64,000 nucleotides of DNA from Anthracocystis setariae (taxonomy: Eukaryota; Basidiomycota; Ustilaginomycetes; Ustilaginales; Ustilaginaceae): the NCBI GenBank assembly GCA_928724745.1, contig CAKMXJ010000011.1:62001-126000 (forward strand), in the 5' to 3' direction. The translations under genes were made by a program, and so were the position numbers. Below, in pieces: positions 10,747-20,280 of this stretch. The notes below the pieces were generated by a model, which made no database searches, was not told the DNA's origin, and saw nothing but the letters and a program-made list of their open reading frames with translations. Position 1 is the first letter of the stretch, and each line of letters begins with the position of its first letter.

Positions 10747-11493
10747 ATGTCCGCTTTGCAGCAGATCATCTTGCATCCATACCTCTCGCAGCTCTTGCGA
10801 TTCTGGTCCACCACCGTCGGTAGAGACAAGACCTACCGAACCATCCAGTATGCTGCTCGTTTCCTTGCCTGGTACGAATACCGCAAGGGCGCTACCAAGG
10901 AGACCGTCGCTCGACTCACCGCTCTCAAGTCTCAGTTGGGTCTCAGCCGTAAGCTCATGCGAGTCGGCAAGTTCCTCGAGCACTTCCAAGCCGCCCTCAA
11001 GGCCACCACGATCCAGGACCCAGTCGTCTCGTACGCTGCTATCGGTCGTCAGCTCGGCTACGGCTTCTACCTCATCCTCGACACTCTTCAATGGATCCAC
11101 GGCGCCAAGGTTTACCAATTCGACAAGGCCACCGCTGATTCCATCTCCAAAAACGCCGCTCGATGCTGGCTCCTCGGTCTCACTTTCTCGCTTGCCTCGG
11201 GAAGCTACAAGACTTATGTCCTCCAGCAGCGCGCCGCCAACGCCAAGCGTCCGCGCGCTACAGCCGAAAAGGAGGCTGAGCGCAAGATCGAGCTCGCCCA
11301 GATCTCCACCGAACAGGCCGCGGTCCGATACCAGATGTCACAGGACGCGCTCGACTGGCTCATCCCCGCTACCGGTGCCGATTTCCTCGGCCTCGACGAA
11401 GGCATCCTCGGTCTCGCTGGTTTCGCCTCTTCCATCATGGGCGCCCGCACTCAGTGGAGGGCCGTCAATGGCTCCGCTGCCAAAAACAAGTAA
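10747..11493 (+). CDS. PEX11: Peroxisomal membrane protein PEX11
   Basis: Peroxin that elongates and divides peroxisomes from the membrane. The ATG at 10747 gives 248 residues starting MSALQQIILHPYLSQLLRFW. The family N-terminal helix block TVGRDKTYRTIQYAARFLAWY is followed by KLMRVGKFLEHFQAA, GFYLILDTLQWIHG and a C-terminal hydrophobic segment (GILGLAGFASSIMGA). All are in the usual order and at the usual family length (230-260). The frame upstream is open but Ser/His-rich low complexity and lacks an in-frame ATG, so it was left out. No intron. It converges with the Zn2Cys6 gene across 289 bp. Confidence 0.94.
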   Translation: MSALQQIILHPYLSQLLRFWSTTVGRDKTYRTIQYAARFLAWYEYRKGATKETVARLTALKSQLGLSRKLMRVGKFLEHFQAALKATTIQDPVVSYAAIGRQLGYGFYLILDTLQWIHGAKVYQFDKATADSISKNAARCWLLGLTFSLASGSYKTYVLQQRAANAKRPRATAEKEAERKIELAQISTEQAAVRYQMSQDALDWLIPATGADFLGLDEGILGLAGFASSIMGARTQWRAVNGSAAKNK

Positions 11494-11782
11494 TTATCCT
11501 GCTAGGCCCCTCGCCTTGCCACCACCATACTGTAAAATCACCATGCCGAAATTCAACTTGGCTCCTACCACCACCCTCCGACTCGGCTTGCTCCTTTCGT
11601 CGCTTTGCCCATCTCACCCCTGCGTATCAAGCCAACTAACTCACCAACACTGAGCATGGATAATTTCGGTTGCTTTTGCGGACTACGATGCGCTAGAGTA
11701 CGCACAGATCATTGGCATGGCTTGGCATCTCAATACAACGTGACGACAATTGCATTCGGGTACATCCTATGGACGGATGCAA

Positions 11783-14494
11783 TTACGAGATGAGTGGCAC
11801 CTCGGCACGCCACTCGGTCAGCATCTTGGCAAAGTCGATGGATTGACTCGAGTTGCCATAGCCTTCCAAGTCTTGATGAGAGAGCAGATCCATATCAAAC
11901 TGAGCAAGCTGCGATGTGCCATCAGCCGCGGCGTCCAAGCTCGACACATCAAAGTCTTGCAACATGGCGGCGTCAAATGCTAGGCTGACATCCACTTCAT
12001 CGGTAGGCGCCAGCATGCTGACGGTGGCGGTGGCGGTCCCGGCATCACAAGTACGCTGCTCCAACTGTGCAGGGAACGACGACGGCGACAGGGGTGCCAG
12101 GCTAGCTACCGGTACATCTGAGCCAGGTTGAAGTGAGCCAGGTTGAAGTGAGCCAGGTTGGGCAACCGTGAGCATTTGCGTCTCGACCGCCGATGGCGAT
12201 GCCAACTGCGCCATTGTCTCTTCTCGCAGCGGCTTTTGCAGCCAGTCGGGAATCAGATGTTCCAGCTGAAGCAAGTTTCGCCGAAACGACTTCCAGTAGC
12301 CATCGTTGAGCAGTACATCCAAGATCTGACAAGTCGCATGCCACCGATTGCGTAGCGTCGTTTTCTCCGCTACACGGTCCGCAGCGGCACTGGCACTGGC
12401 CGAGACTCTTGCACTCAGCTGAGATTCATGGTTTTGCTCCTCGATCGTCAGAAGCGCTTGCACAAGCTGAACGCACACCTTGTTGGTGCTGGAAAGTACA
12501 TGGGTCGGAAGCTTTTCCAGTGCCGCGCTGATCTTTCTCCTCGTCATCAGCCGCGACAGCCCGCCGGCGTTGACATCCGCATCGGTGAAAAACAGATCGA
12601 GAACAAGCACCAAACATGCACGCAACGTCTGAAGCGTCGTCAGATAGCTGTTGTCCCGCCGTGTCGAGATGTCGCTCACTTTGTCGTGGATGTCGAGGAT
12701 GTGGCTTGCCATGTACATCAAGCTCCCATGCGGACGCGTTGCTTCGGATACCAGCGGCATATGTAGCGTCAGCAACAGGTAGAACAGACGTTGATGCAAT
12801 AGCCATCGTTCAATATCGACCAGCTGGATCACGTCGTACCGAGCTTCGAGCGAATAGTGTGCCGGCAAAGCGCCAACCAGCGACTGTAAGGTTTGATCCA
12901 GCGAATCGCGCAGAGAACTCGAGAGATGCTGGCCAAACACGGATGCGAGCCCCCACGCTTCGGCCGACTCGGGACCGTAATCGAGGTGCTGCTGCGAATT
13001 CACTTGATCCACCAGCGTCCTTGTCATGACTGCAAAGTCGATCATCGCGAACGAGTAGCTGACATGCGTCCAGGTGGAACGTAGATGAGATCGCGGGCAC
13101 GGCACGACAAGTAACTCGTCATCGAACAAGTTCAACGGCTGACGAGTGTTGAATTGCGAAGCAGAGATACGATAGGTGCGATGCTTGTTGCTCTGGCTCC
13201 AGTCGCGACAAACGAGCGCCCACCAGCATCGCACCGCCATTTCACCTGTAATCACCTGGGTGACCCTTGCTTTGGCACTGTGAACCTTGTCGAACGTGCC
13301 CAGACGATGGATGCGCATGCGCATGGCGGAGCGCACGGCACAGTCGGCAAGCGTGTCAAGGAACAAAGACGATCCCTTGCCGCATGCCAGCATCAAGCAA
13401 GCGGTTTGCAGTTCGGCAATGCTCGCAAACGTAAACGTCGACTCGAATCGTTGAAGACGTTTCACCAGAGTGTAGATCTTGCGTTGACGCTGACGGATCT
13501 CTCTGTGACCGAGTGGTTCGACCGAGCAGCTCGTGCTTCCGCGCGGGGACGACGCATACGTGCGATCAAGTGGAGCCGAGCGAAGAGCAGCAAACATGAC
13601 CATGAGCGCTGAAGTGATGTAACCAAACGCATACCGGTCGCGCGCCTCAAATCCGACGTCGGTGAGCATTTCGGTCAGAACCACCTGGATCGTAGGAATG
13701 TGGACGATATTGCCATGGATCGAATGACATCGAGGCACGTAGACGTCGTGGAGGAGATGCAATGTCTGTGGCATGCTAGGCAAAGCCTCGCGGATCTCTT
13801 GCACGAGCGAACGACGCTTTTGCACTGACATCGCTCTCCATTCTGCATACACGTCCTTGAGCGCAAACGGACACCGAAACTGAGGCGCGCTTTGGACGTG
13901 CATCAGCTGGTAGGCTTCGAGCATCTGGAGTCGATCATCGGGTCGCAAGCTGCTTGCATTTTCCGAGTCATCCGAATCATACAAACTGTCCGTGTCCGAA
14001 TCCGACTGTTCCTGGTCGTTGTCCTCTTCCATCAATCCAACAGACAAAGTGCGGCTTTCCCTGGCGCTTCGCTGATGCTTGTTGTGAAATGGGCCGAAAT
14101 CGTGCGTTGATGACGAGGTGTTTGGTGTGATAGGCTTGCCTCCGGAGCTGGAAGGCGTGCGACTGTTGTCGCTGCGATGCGAAGAGGACGTCATGGGGCG
14201 TTCGACCCACGACATGACAGCATGAGACCCGGACTGGAATGCATACGGCAGTGAAGGAGCAACATCTTTGGTGCTGATAGGTGGCTGTACGACGGGGTTT
14301 CTGCTCTTTCGCTTGGGGAACGGACGTTTGTTCTTTGCCCTTTTCTTGCGTAATTCTCGTTTGCATCCGTCAGCGGCTCCCTTGGAGATGCATTGAGTGC
14401 AAGGATCAAGACGGTCGCATCTGATCTTACGCTCTCTGCATTGAATGCAGGAGCGGTTCATAGACCTGGGCTTGTCGGCAGTATTGACGACCAT
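11783..14494 (-). CDS. Zn2Cys6 fungal transcription factor
   Basis: Probable nuclear DNA-binding regulator of 903 residues in one exon. The binuclear zinc cluster is near the N terminus at residues 16-44: CIQCRERKIRC, then C-x5-C-x2-C-x8-C spacing. A strongly basic KRELRKKRAKNKRPFPKRK stretch follows and is a likely nuclear signal. Residues ~90-170 are Ser/Asp-rich. The middle (~200-640) has the helical texture of the fungal-specific transcription factor domain. The C terminus is acidic and Gln/Ser-rich, a possible activation region. It includes a short QPGSL repeat encoded by a 15-bp tandem repeat at 12120-12164. The start at 14494 is the first ATG; MNRSC, 11 codons later, is an alternative. 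Target genes cannot be inferred. Confidence 0.9.
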   Translation of the reverse strand: MVVNTADKPRSMNRSCIQCRERKIRCDRLDPCTQCISKGAADGCKRELRKKRAKNKRPFPKRKSRNPVVQPPISTKDVAPSLPYAFQSGSHAVMSWVERPMTSSSHRSDNSRTPSSSGGKPITPNTSSSTHDFGPFHNKHQRSARESRTLSVGLMEEDNDQEQSDSDTDSLYDSDDSENASSLRPDDRLQMLEAYQLMHVQSAPQFRCPFALKDVYAEWRAMSVQKRRSLVQEIREALPSMPQTLHLLHDVYVPRCHSIHGNIVHIPTIQVVLTEMLTDVGFEARDRYAFGYITSALMVMFAALRSAPLDRTYASSPRGSTSCSVEPLGHREIRQRQRKIYTLVKRLQRFESTFTFASIAELQTACLMLACGKGSSLFLDTLADCAVRSAMRMRIHRLGTFDKVHSAKARVTQVITGEMAVRCWWALVCRDWSQSNKHRTYRISASQFNTRQPLNLFDDELLVVPCPRSHLRSTWTHVSYSFAMIDFAVMTRTLVDQVNSQQHLDYGPESAEAWGLASVFGQHLSSSLRDSLDQTLQSLVGALPAHYSLEARYDVIQLVDIERWLLHQRLFYLLLTLHMPLVSEATRPHGSLMYMASHILDIHDKVSDISTRRDNSYLTTLQTLRACLVLVLDLFFTDADVNAGGLSRLMTRRKISAALEKLPTHVLSSTNKVCVQLVQALLTIEEQNHESQLSARVSASASAAADRVAEKTTLRNRWHATCQILDVLLNDGYWKSFRRNLLQLEHLIPDWLQKPLREETMAQLASPSAVETQMLTVAQPGSLQPGSLQPGSDVPVASLAPLSPSSFPAQLEQRTCDAGTATATVSMLAPTDEVDVSLAFDAAMLQDFDVSSLDAAADGTSQLAQFDMDLLSHQDLEGYGNSSQSIDFAKMLTEWRAEVPLIS

Positions 14495-15423
14495 GATGAG
14501 GTGGATGTGTTGCCACAGTCAACAGTCGCGCAGATGACCATTCGATGGTCGTAGTTGGTGTCAAAGGAGCGGAGAGAAACGTCGTCCTCGACACGCAAAC
14601 CCACCTGGCGGCAACAGAAAGCGTTGACCAGTGCAGAGGGGGGCGGCCTACGATGCGGAGCTGGACTAGATTTGCTGGGATTCGGGCCGGAAGCAGAACC
14701 GAGTGAGCCGAAAAGACGCCTTATCGGCGTGGCAGGGTTGAGACTCGACTCGTCTGGGATCGGAGCACGTTGCACAAAACGGCTTCGATAGGTGGCCGCG
14801 CCTACGTCGCCTCGTTTCAGAGACTGAAAGCAAAGACGGGAGCGATGGATGTTGGCTGCAACGGAAGCGCAGGGTAGCTCCAATCCAATGAGGAGGACGG
14901 GCGCCAGGGCACTAAATCAGCGCACGCAAGCTGAACCGTCGGATGCGCTCGCAAAAGACACATGTCAAATGCTAACCCTTTGGACCCTTGTTTCCACGCA
15001 GCAGCTCCACTATCCACCATACTCACTACACTGTATATGTCGAATGCAGCCAAACTTATTTCCGGGCTGTCAAATACAGTGTAGTACTTATTGCCGCATC
15101 CGCGGAGGCGTTCGACATTTTCCCTCGTCGCTCTCGGTCTGGTTGCCTTCAAGCATGCCCGCAAGTATGACTCGCACTCGCCTCGATTCCCCCGCATCGG
15201 TCAGGCCGTTCCACTCAAACGTACATGTTGGTTCCAGACAGGAGAATGCGGATTGATCTGGCCTTGAATTGAAATCTACCATCCTATCAGCTGCCATGCT
15301 CCCCCCCCCCCCCTCATCGAGGACTTTCCAGCTGAAAGGACACGCAATCTTGCATCGTGGTGGAGTGCAACGCTTGCAGCGAGCTCCGAAAACCTTGCCA
15401 TAGTAGCAAGCTTGCTTTTTAGC
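14495..15423. other. Intergenic region upstream of the Zn2Cys6 gene
   Basis: 929 bp without a convincing gene. Open frames exist on both strands around 14555-14883 but lack family resemblance and overlap each other. A poly-C tract of about 12 lies at 15301-15312. It probably contains the promoter and leader of the Zn2Cys6 factor. Confidence 0.5.
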
Positions 15424-16242
15424 TCAGCCGTGATTTGCGACTTGCGAGCTCCAGAGCGGAAGTTTTCTCAGCGAGAAAGTGTGCCATGGTGGTGGGGCCA
15501 TGGTATGCGACAGGTTTGTTGGCTTGGCTTGTCGCCATTGGGCTTCTGCTGGCGTTCCTGGGGCTGAGTAGTTGAACCCGCCCAGATGCCACAGATCTAC
15601 CGGTGGTTCCTCGATGTGAATCTGATACAATTCCCCGCGGTCCATGTCGTACCGATGCGGATCGCGGACGAGGAGGTCAGTTACATGTGTGAGCGAATTG
15701 GGAACGCTTGGCCTTCCTTACCTCCCATTCACAATTTTTGGCTTGCAGTACGCTGCGGAATGTGTGTTCGAGAGTTTCGATGATGATCATGCGAGTCTGC
15801 TTGGTTTGGGCTGTTCACGCTAGATGCTGGCTGACGATGTGAACGAAGCGTTTGTCGTGTTCGTTGGCGCGCTCGGTGTGACTTTGTGTGCCCATGTACA
15901 AGTCGTCCTGATCGATCCGACAGAAGAGCGTGATCACCCAGGAATGCCGGTAAACCCATCTGGATGCTGTGTTGAGGAATCGATCGCGCTCGTTAGCAAT
16001 CCAATGTAGTTGGGCAAGCCAAGAATTGATTCAAGCGTCGCTTTTCCTCCATCGTCACTACTAACTACATGCTGGCGATGCTGTCCATTAGCTCTCGCTT
16101 TTCCTCCCTGCTGAATAAGCCGGGCTGCGCATAGATACCTGTGAGCTCAAAAATCGATAGATTCTACCAATAATGTCAATATCGCCGTGAGCTCTCCAAC
16201 GTCAGTCATACCGCTTTGGCCCTACTCACTGTGCAGAGGCAT
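15424..16242 (-). pseudogene. Broken tautomerase-family gene (Tautomerase_3 / cis-CaaD-like), four exons
   Basis: Reconstructed from splice sites: exons 16230..16242, 16069..16138, 15722..15966 and 15424..15621. Donors are GTGAGT, GTAGTT and GTAAGG; intron 2 has a CTAAC branch sequence and CACAG acceptor. The product starts MPLHSIYAQPGLFSREEKRE, so Pro follows the initiator Met as in the tautomerase superfamily, where Pro1 is catalytic. Later blocks are MGLPAF, WVITLFCRIDQDDLYMG, KNCEWE and IHIEEPPVDLWHLGG. They match the usual order of small fungal 4-oxalocrotonate tautomerase-like proteins (~145-175 residues). Two lesions break it: an extra C at about 15941, so MGLPAF and WVITLF are in different frames, and an in-frame TGA at 15815-15817 where family members tend to have Arg (HLA-stop-TAQ). 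Two sequence errors are the alternative. Family call is from motif memory. Confidence 0.72.
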
Positions 16243-16358
16243 GGTACCAAGATCGCGTTTTGCTTTGAGTTTGTCGTTGGTTCAAGATAGTTCGGCTCTA
16301 TTCAGCACCGGAACCTTGCCCACATGGACACAAACTATACCTCTTCACTGAACTGCTG

Positions 16359-16383
16359 CACGCACGCACGCACGCACGCACGC
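16359..16383. repeat. (ACGC)n microsatellite
   Basis: About six copies of a tetranucleotide between the broken tautomerase gene and the 3' end of UTP17. Seen directly. Confidence 0.9.
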
Positions 16384-16445
16384 AACGAACAACGGCTGAC
16401 TTGGGGGAAAAAATTTGGCTTTGGACAGATACATCCACTAATGAC

Positions 16446-19400
16446 TCAGAGTTTTCGCTTTCGGGAAGACTTCCAAGGCGATGCTGTCTGCTGAGCAGGT
16501 GTACGAGGTGTGCCGTTAACATTCGTCTTTTTTACCTGCGGTGTACCAGCAATGCCAACGACGGCCGAAACGGACTTGGCCGACTCATCTACCAAGACCT
16601 GATTCTTGAACAACTCTACCAACTCGTCCGTGTCTTGCAGCAAGATCTGCGAACTGTCTCGTTCCTTTGTGGCTTTGCTGTCGTCGACGAGCTTGCCCTG
16701 GGCGCCATCTGGATCCTCCCCGGAGACGGCCAAAACTGGTGTCGACGCATCCGTTGTCGTGTCCCCAGCCGCTGTCGGCGTCGGCGTCGGTGTTGCTGCC
16801 GGAAGCATCTTGGACAGGAATGCGTCGAACAACAGCGTCGCAGGCGGCAACAAGTGAGGGGCAGTTGAGAACAGCGAAGCCACACTTGAACCGACCGCCG
16901 CAGAAATATCGACAGACGCCGCAATCGTAGCATCATTATCATCCTGCTCATCGCGCTGATCGCTAAAGGCGGAAGGCCCGAACAGGTCGTCGAAGAGCGT
17001 CCTTTTGACGGTGGAGATACCCCTGATGCTCTCGGCGGTGGTTCCAATCGCAGCTGAGCCCGTAGACGACGCAGATGCCGAAAAGGTGAGCAAATCCATC
17101 TCCTTGCTGATAGCCACAAACTCTTGTGCCTGGGCGTACGAACCGGCCGACAAAGGGATGGGCGCAACCGCCGTGACCGAGGCGCGGAAGATGGCTTTGG
17201 TCGTTGTGGCGGCTTTGCTGCCGGCAATCGAAGGCGCAGCCGCCGAGCAAGAGGCAATTTCGCGGTCCGACACAAGCGAGATGGGCTCCACAACCGTCTT
17301 GGCGTCGGCACTCGACACTCCCTCATCGTCACGGGCGCTGGATGAAACGAGGGTGAAGACGGATCGTTCTGCTGCGTTGACCGAAGCGCAAGGGCCACAG
17401 GCCAAGAGCAGATTAGCTTTGAGACCGGCATCGATCCCCTTGCGAGAGACCTGTCGAGACAGGATGAGGTCCCAAACCAGCACGGCCGTGGTCGTAGCGA
17501 TACCAAGGTACCGACCCGAAAAGGCGAGGCTCTGAACGCCTCCAGCAAGTTCTGGCGCCGAGATGACCATCGACATGAGGTTGCTCTCGGGGTTCCACAA
17601 AGTGACAGAACCAGTCTGGCCGACGGCAAGGATGGAACCATCGGCAGAGAACGCGCTGCAGGTAGGAATCTGCTCGCGGTAGCCAAACACGGAACGGCAA
17701 GCCCAGTAGCTCTCCTGCTTACCGGACTTGAGCTTACGTGAGGCCAAATGCCATGAGCGCACCTTCCCATCTGCGGCGGTAGTGACTAGAAGAGCCGTGC
17801 TGGGCGAGAAGGTCATCGACGTCAGGCGCTTGCCCTTGTGAGGACGGTCGATGCGGGTGTTGAGCACGTAGCGTCTGTTGAGCGGGTTCCAGCGCCAGAA
17901 TTTGAGACTCGACTCGGATACCACCTCGATCTCGCCCTCGATCCCCGACAGGTTGCGGCTGTCAAACGTGACCATCCACTCGCCCTGCTCGCCGGTCTTG
18001 GCGGAAAGGAAAGGCGAAAAGACGACGCGCTCGACGCGAGTAGGCTCGATTTGCTCGTCTTCGACGCGAGAAACACGATTCGAAGGGGCGACTTCAAGCT
18101 CCATCGAATTGACGTCCTTGACGGAATCGTAGAACTGCAGCGACGAGGGGTGACCGGCCAGAAGGACGATGTTGCGGGTGGCGGGGTGAACCGCCAAGGG
18201 TACGGGTGTATCTGCGGGCACGATGGCGCCAGGAAGGTGGCGGGAGGCATCCACCTTGATGCGAGTGAAGGTCCTGGTAGGCTTGAGGGTCATGGACGAG
18301 ACAAAGGTGATGCTACCGTCCGCGAGCGAAACCGCATACTCTTGTTCTCTGCCATCGAGGCCGTTTGCGATTGCGATCGCCGACAGCGGAGCACCGAGAC
18401 GAGGCACGTATTCTCTCGAGGCGGCATTGCCGGAAGCTCCGAGCTGCCAAACGACCAGGACTCCTTCCTCGCCTCCCGAGAGGAGGTGAGCACCATTTGG
18501 CGAGAAGCACAACGAGGAGACGGCATGAGCATGCCAGTGCATGACAGTGGAGGGTGCGTGCTTCTCCATACCGTCATCAGCCTCGGCCTTGGAGGGAGCC
18601 ATAAAGGACTTCTGAAGACAGTACCAGACACGGATGCGACCGGTTGCATCTCCTGTGACCAGTGTTGTAGAGTCGGTTGGATGGAAAGCCATGCACGTCA
18701 TTGAATCTTTTTGCGACTGCCGAGCGCCAGGGTGGGAAGAGATGAAGCGAGTGAAACCAGAGGCGAGATCGTTGGTCCTGGCTACCTGGACCTTGTCGCT
18801 ACCCACCACGACGAGCCAGGCTCCGTTTGGAGAGACGCCGATCGAGACGGCTTCCCGCGTCTTTGCAATGCGAGTGAGCTCGGGACGGATGGAAGCTCCA
18901 CGGGGAAAGTTGGGAGGCGCTGTGTAGGTGTGAGCATGGGCGGCTTGATCGATGCTAAAGTGAGCGATGATGCTGTTGAATGGGGCGCCATCTTCCAAGG
19001 CAGCAAGGATTTCGGAGATGTTCTTGGGCGCAGTCTCAGCGTCACGTTGGCGGTACTTTTTGAGAAGGACAAAGACGGTGTTGGGGTCGGAGGCGTGCGC
19101 TGTCATACCCGAGATGGGAAGCTGCAAGTCGAAAGAGGACAGCAAGACGCCGTCGAGAAAGTCCCAAACTTTGACTCGACCGTCGAGCGATGCTGTTAGG
19201 AGCTGCAATGGGTTGGCGGGGTTGATCATGATGGCGGTGATATCGGCAAAGTGAGAGCCTGAGCCGCTGGATAGCGTCGACACGACCTGACCGGTCGTCC
19301 GCGAGTAGATGCGTACTGAAGTCTTGGAGACGGCAAAGAAGTAGTCGGCATCTCGTGTGAAGACGATTGGCAGGCGCGAAACTCGGCCCTCGCCGATGGT

Positions 19401-19658
19401 TTGATACGGTGCAAACTCGCTGAATCGCTCCTTGATGAGCTGGACGCTCTTCTTATGCTTGCGACGACTTTTTGTGGTAGCGGGGGCATTGCTGGTGGAG
19501 GCGCCAGGTGCGGTGATCGGGGCTGGAGATTCGACTGGAGCTGCAGCGGCCTTGGAGCGACGAGGAGTGGACTTGGCAACGGAAGGTGAGGCAGCTGCAC
19601 CCTGAGCAGGTAGCGCCGCCGCCTTCTTTACTGGTGTTGAAGCCGCCGATGGTGGCAT
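16446..19658 (-). CDS. UTP17: UTP17/NAN1 (WDR75) small-subunit processome WD40 protein
   Basis: t-UTP/UTP-A subcomplex member acting in the nucleolus on early pre-18S rRNA. The ATG at 19658 (MPPSAASTPVKKAAALPAQG, A at -3) gives 1070 residues. The frame continues upstream to 19724 but without an ATG. A basic Ala/Pro-rich head ends in KSRRKHKKS. It leads into VQLIKERFSEFAPYQTIGEG and a run of WD repeats (DGRVKVWDF, TGRIRVWYC, GEEGVLVVWQL, DGKVRSWHL, TGSVTLWNP) across ~100-750, consistent with two propellers. The C-terminal ~300 residues are Ala/Ser/Thr-rich with an acidic patch and end PWKSSRKRKL, a basic tail. The layout fits WDR75/Nan1 better than other UTP WD proteins. Confidence 0.85.
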   Translation of the reverse strand: MPPSAASTPVKKAAALPAQGAAASPSVAKSTPRRSKAAAAPVESPAPITAPGASTSNAPATTKSRRKHKKSVQLIKERFSEFAPYQTIGEGRVSRLPIVFTRDADYFFAVSKTSVRIYSRTTGQVVSTLSSGSGSHFADITAIMINPANPLQLLTASLDGRVKVWDFLDGVLLSSFDLQLPISGMTAHASDPNTVFVLLKKYRQRDAETAPKNISEILAALEDGAPFNSIIAHFSIDQAAHAHTYTAPPNFPRGASIRPELTRIAKTREAVSIGVSPNGAWLVVVGSDKVQVARTNDLASGFTRFISSHPGARQSQKDSMTCMAFHPTDSTTLVTGDATGRIRVWYCLQKSFMAPSKAEADDGMEKHAPSTVMHWHAHAVSSLCFSPNGAHLLSGGEEGVLVVWQLGASGNAASREYVPRLGAPLSAIAIANGLDGREQEYAVSLADGSITFVSSMTLKPTRTFTRIKVDASRHLPGAIVPADTPVPLAVHPATRNIVLLAGHPSSLQFYDSVKDVNSMELEVAPSNRVSRVEDEQIEPTRVERVVFSPFLSAKTGEQGEWMVTFDSRNLSGIEGEIEVVSESSLKFWRWNPLNRRYVLNTRIDRPHKGKRLTSMTFSPSTALLVTTAADGKVRSWHLASRKLKSGKQESYWACRSVFGYREQIPTCSAFSADGSILAVGQTGSVTLWNPESNLMSMVISAPELAGGVQSLAFSGRYLGIATTTAVLVWDLILSRQVSRKGIDAGLKANLLLACGPCASVNAAERSVFTLVSSSARDDEGVSSADAKTVVEPISLVSDREIASCSAAAPSIAGSKAATTTKAIFRASVTAVAPIPLSAGSYAQAQEFVAISKEMDLLTFSASASSTGSAAIGTTAESIRGISTVKRTLFDDLFGPSAFSDQRDEQDDNDATIAASVDISAAVGSSVASLFSTAPHLLPPATLLFDAFLSKMLPAATPTPTPTAAGDTTTDASTPVLAVSGEDPDGAQGKLVDDSKATKERDSSQILLQDTDELVELFKNQVLVDESAKSVSAVVGIAGTPQVKKTNVNGTPRTPAQQTASPWKSSRKRKL

Positions 19659-20280
19659 CTTTTCCTTGCGTCTCCGGATGCGACCCGAGTCGTGTAGATC
19701 CTGATCCGTGCCCCTCGATGGCAAATCGTCTTAGGAGATGAGCAGGTGAGAAGGGTTTGGTAGCAGAGAAAGATGATGATCTGGCGTTGCTACGTTGGTC
19801 GTCGTGGAGCAACGAGATGAGAAGTGCACGCAGGGTTCAGGCACAGTGAGGATGGCGGATGTGTCAGTCTGTGCAAAGTCACACCAAAAAATTCTCGCCG
19901 CTGTTGTTCGCGAAAAAGAAAAAGAAAAAAACAAGTTAAAACTCAAACCTCGGAAGTCGGTGACTGACAGCCAACAAGTGTGGAAAAAGGTTGAATTTAT
20001 TTTCAGTTCGATTTTTTTTTGGATCTTTTTCTCGGTGAATTAAATCATATTTCTTTTTCAGGGATTTCTAGAGTGGTTACAGCTTCTGTTGCTCTTCGAT
20101 GCACCATGGGCTTATTGAGACATCGGCGGTGATTGTACATCACAGCGAATCAAAGTATGCTCTGGAAGGACTGTTTTCATTGGAAACTACATGAGGACGA
20201 GCGAAACATATGGGAAGAGGGACGCAACAGCGACGTTACACGAAGCCAAAACAATACATAAAAAGCGACCACTACTACTG
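19659..20280. other. Spacer between UTP17 5' end and chitin synthase 3' end
   Basis: 622 bp between two minus-strand genes. It should contain the UTP17 promoter and the chitin synthase 3' UTR. An A-rich stretch lies at 19915-19945. No gene was seen. Confidence 0.5.

Noticed and set aside
14458..14883. Overlapping open frames on both strands upstream of the Zn2Cys6 gene
   Set aside because: Neither shows a domain or splice structure linking it to a neighbour; likely GC-driven open frames.
15622..15721. Open reading through the last intron of the tautomerase pseudogene (YDMDRGELYQ)
   Set aside because: GAG|ATT joining across this intron gives the expected CEWE-IHIEEPPVDLW block, so the sequence is better read as intron.
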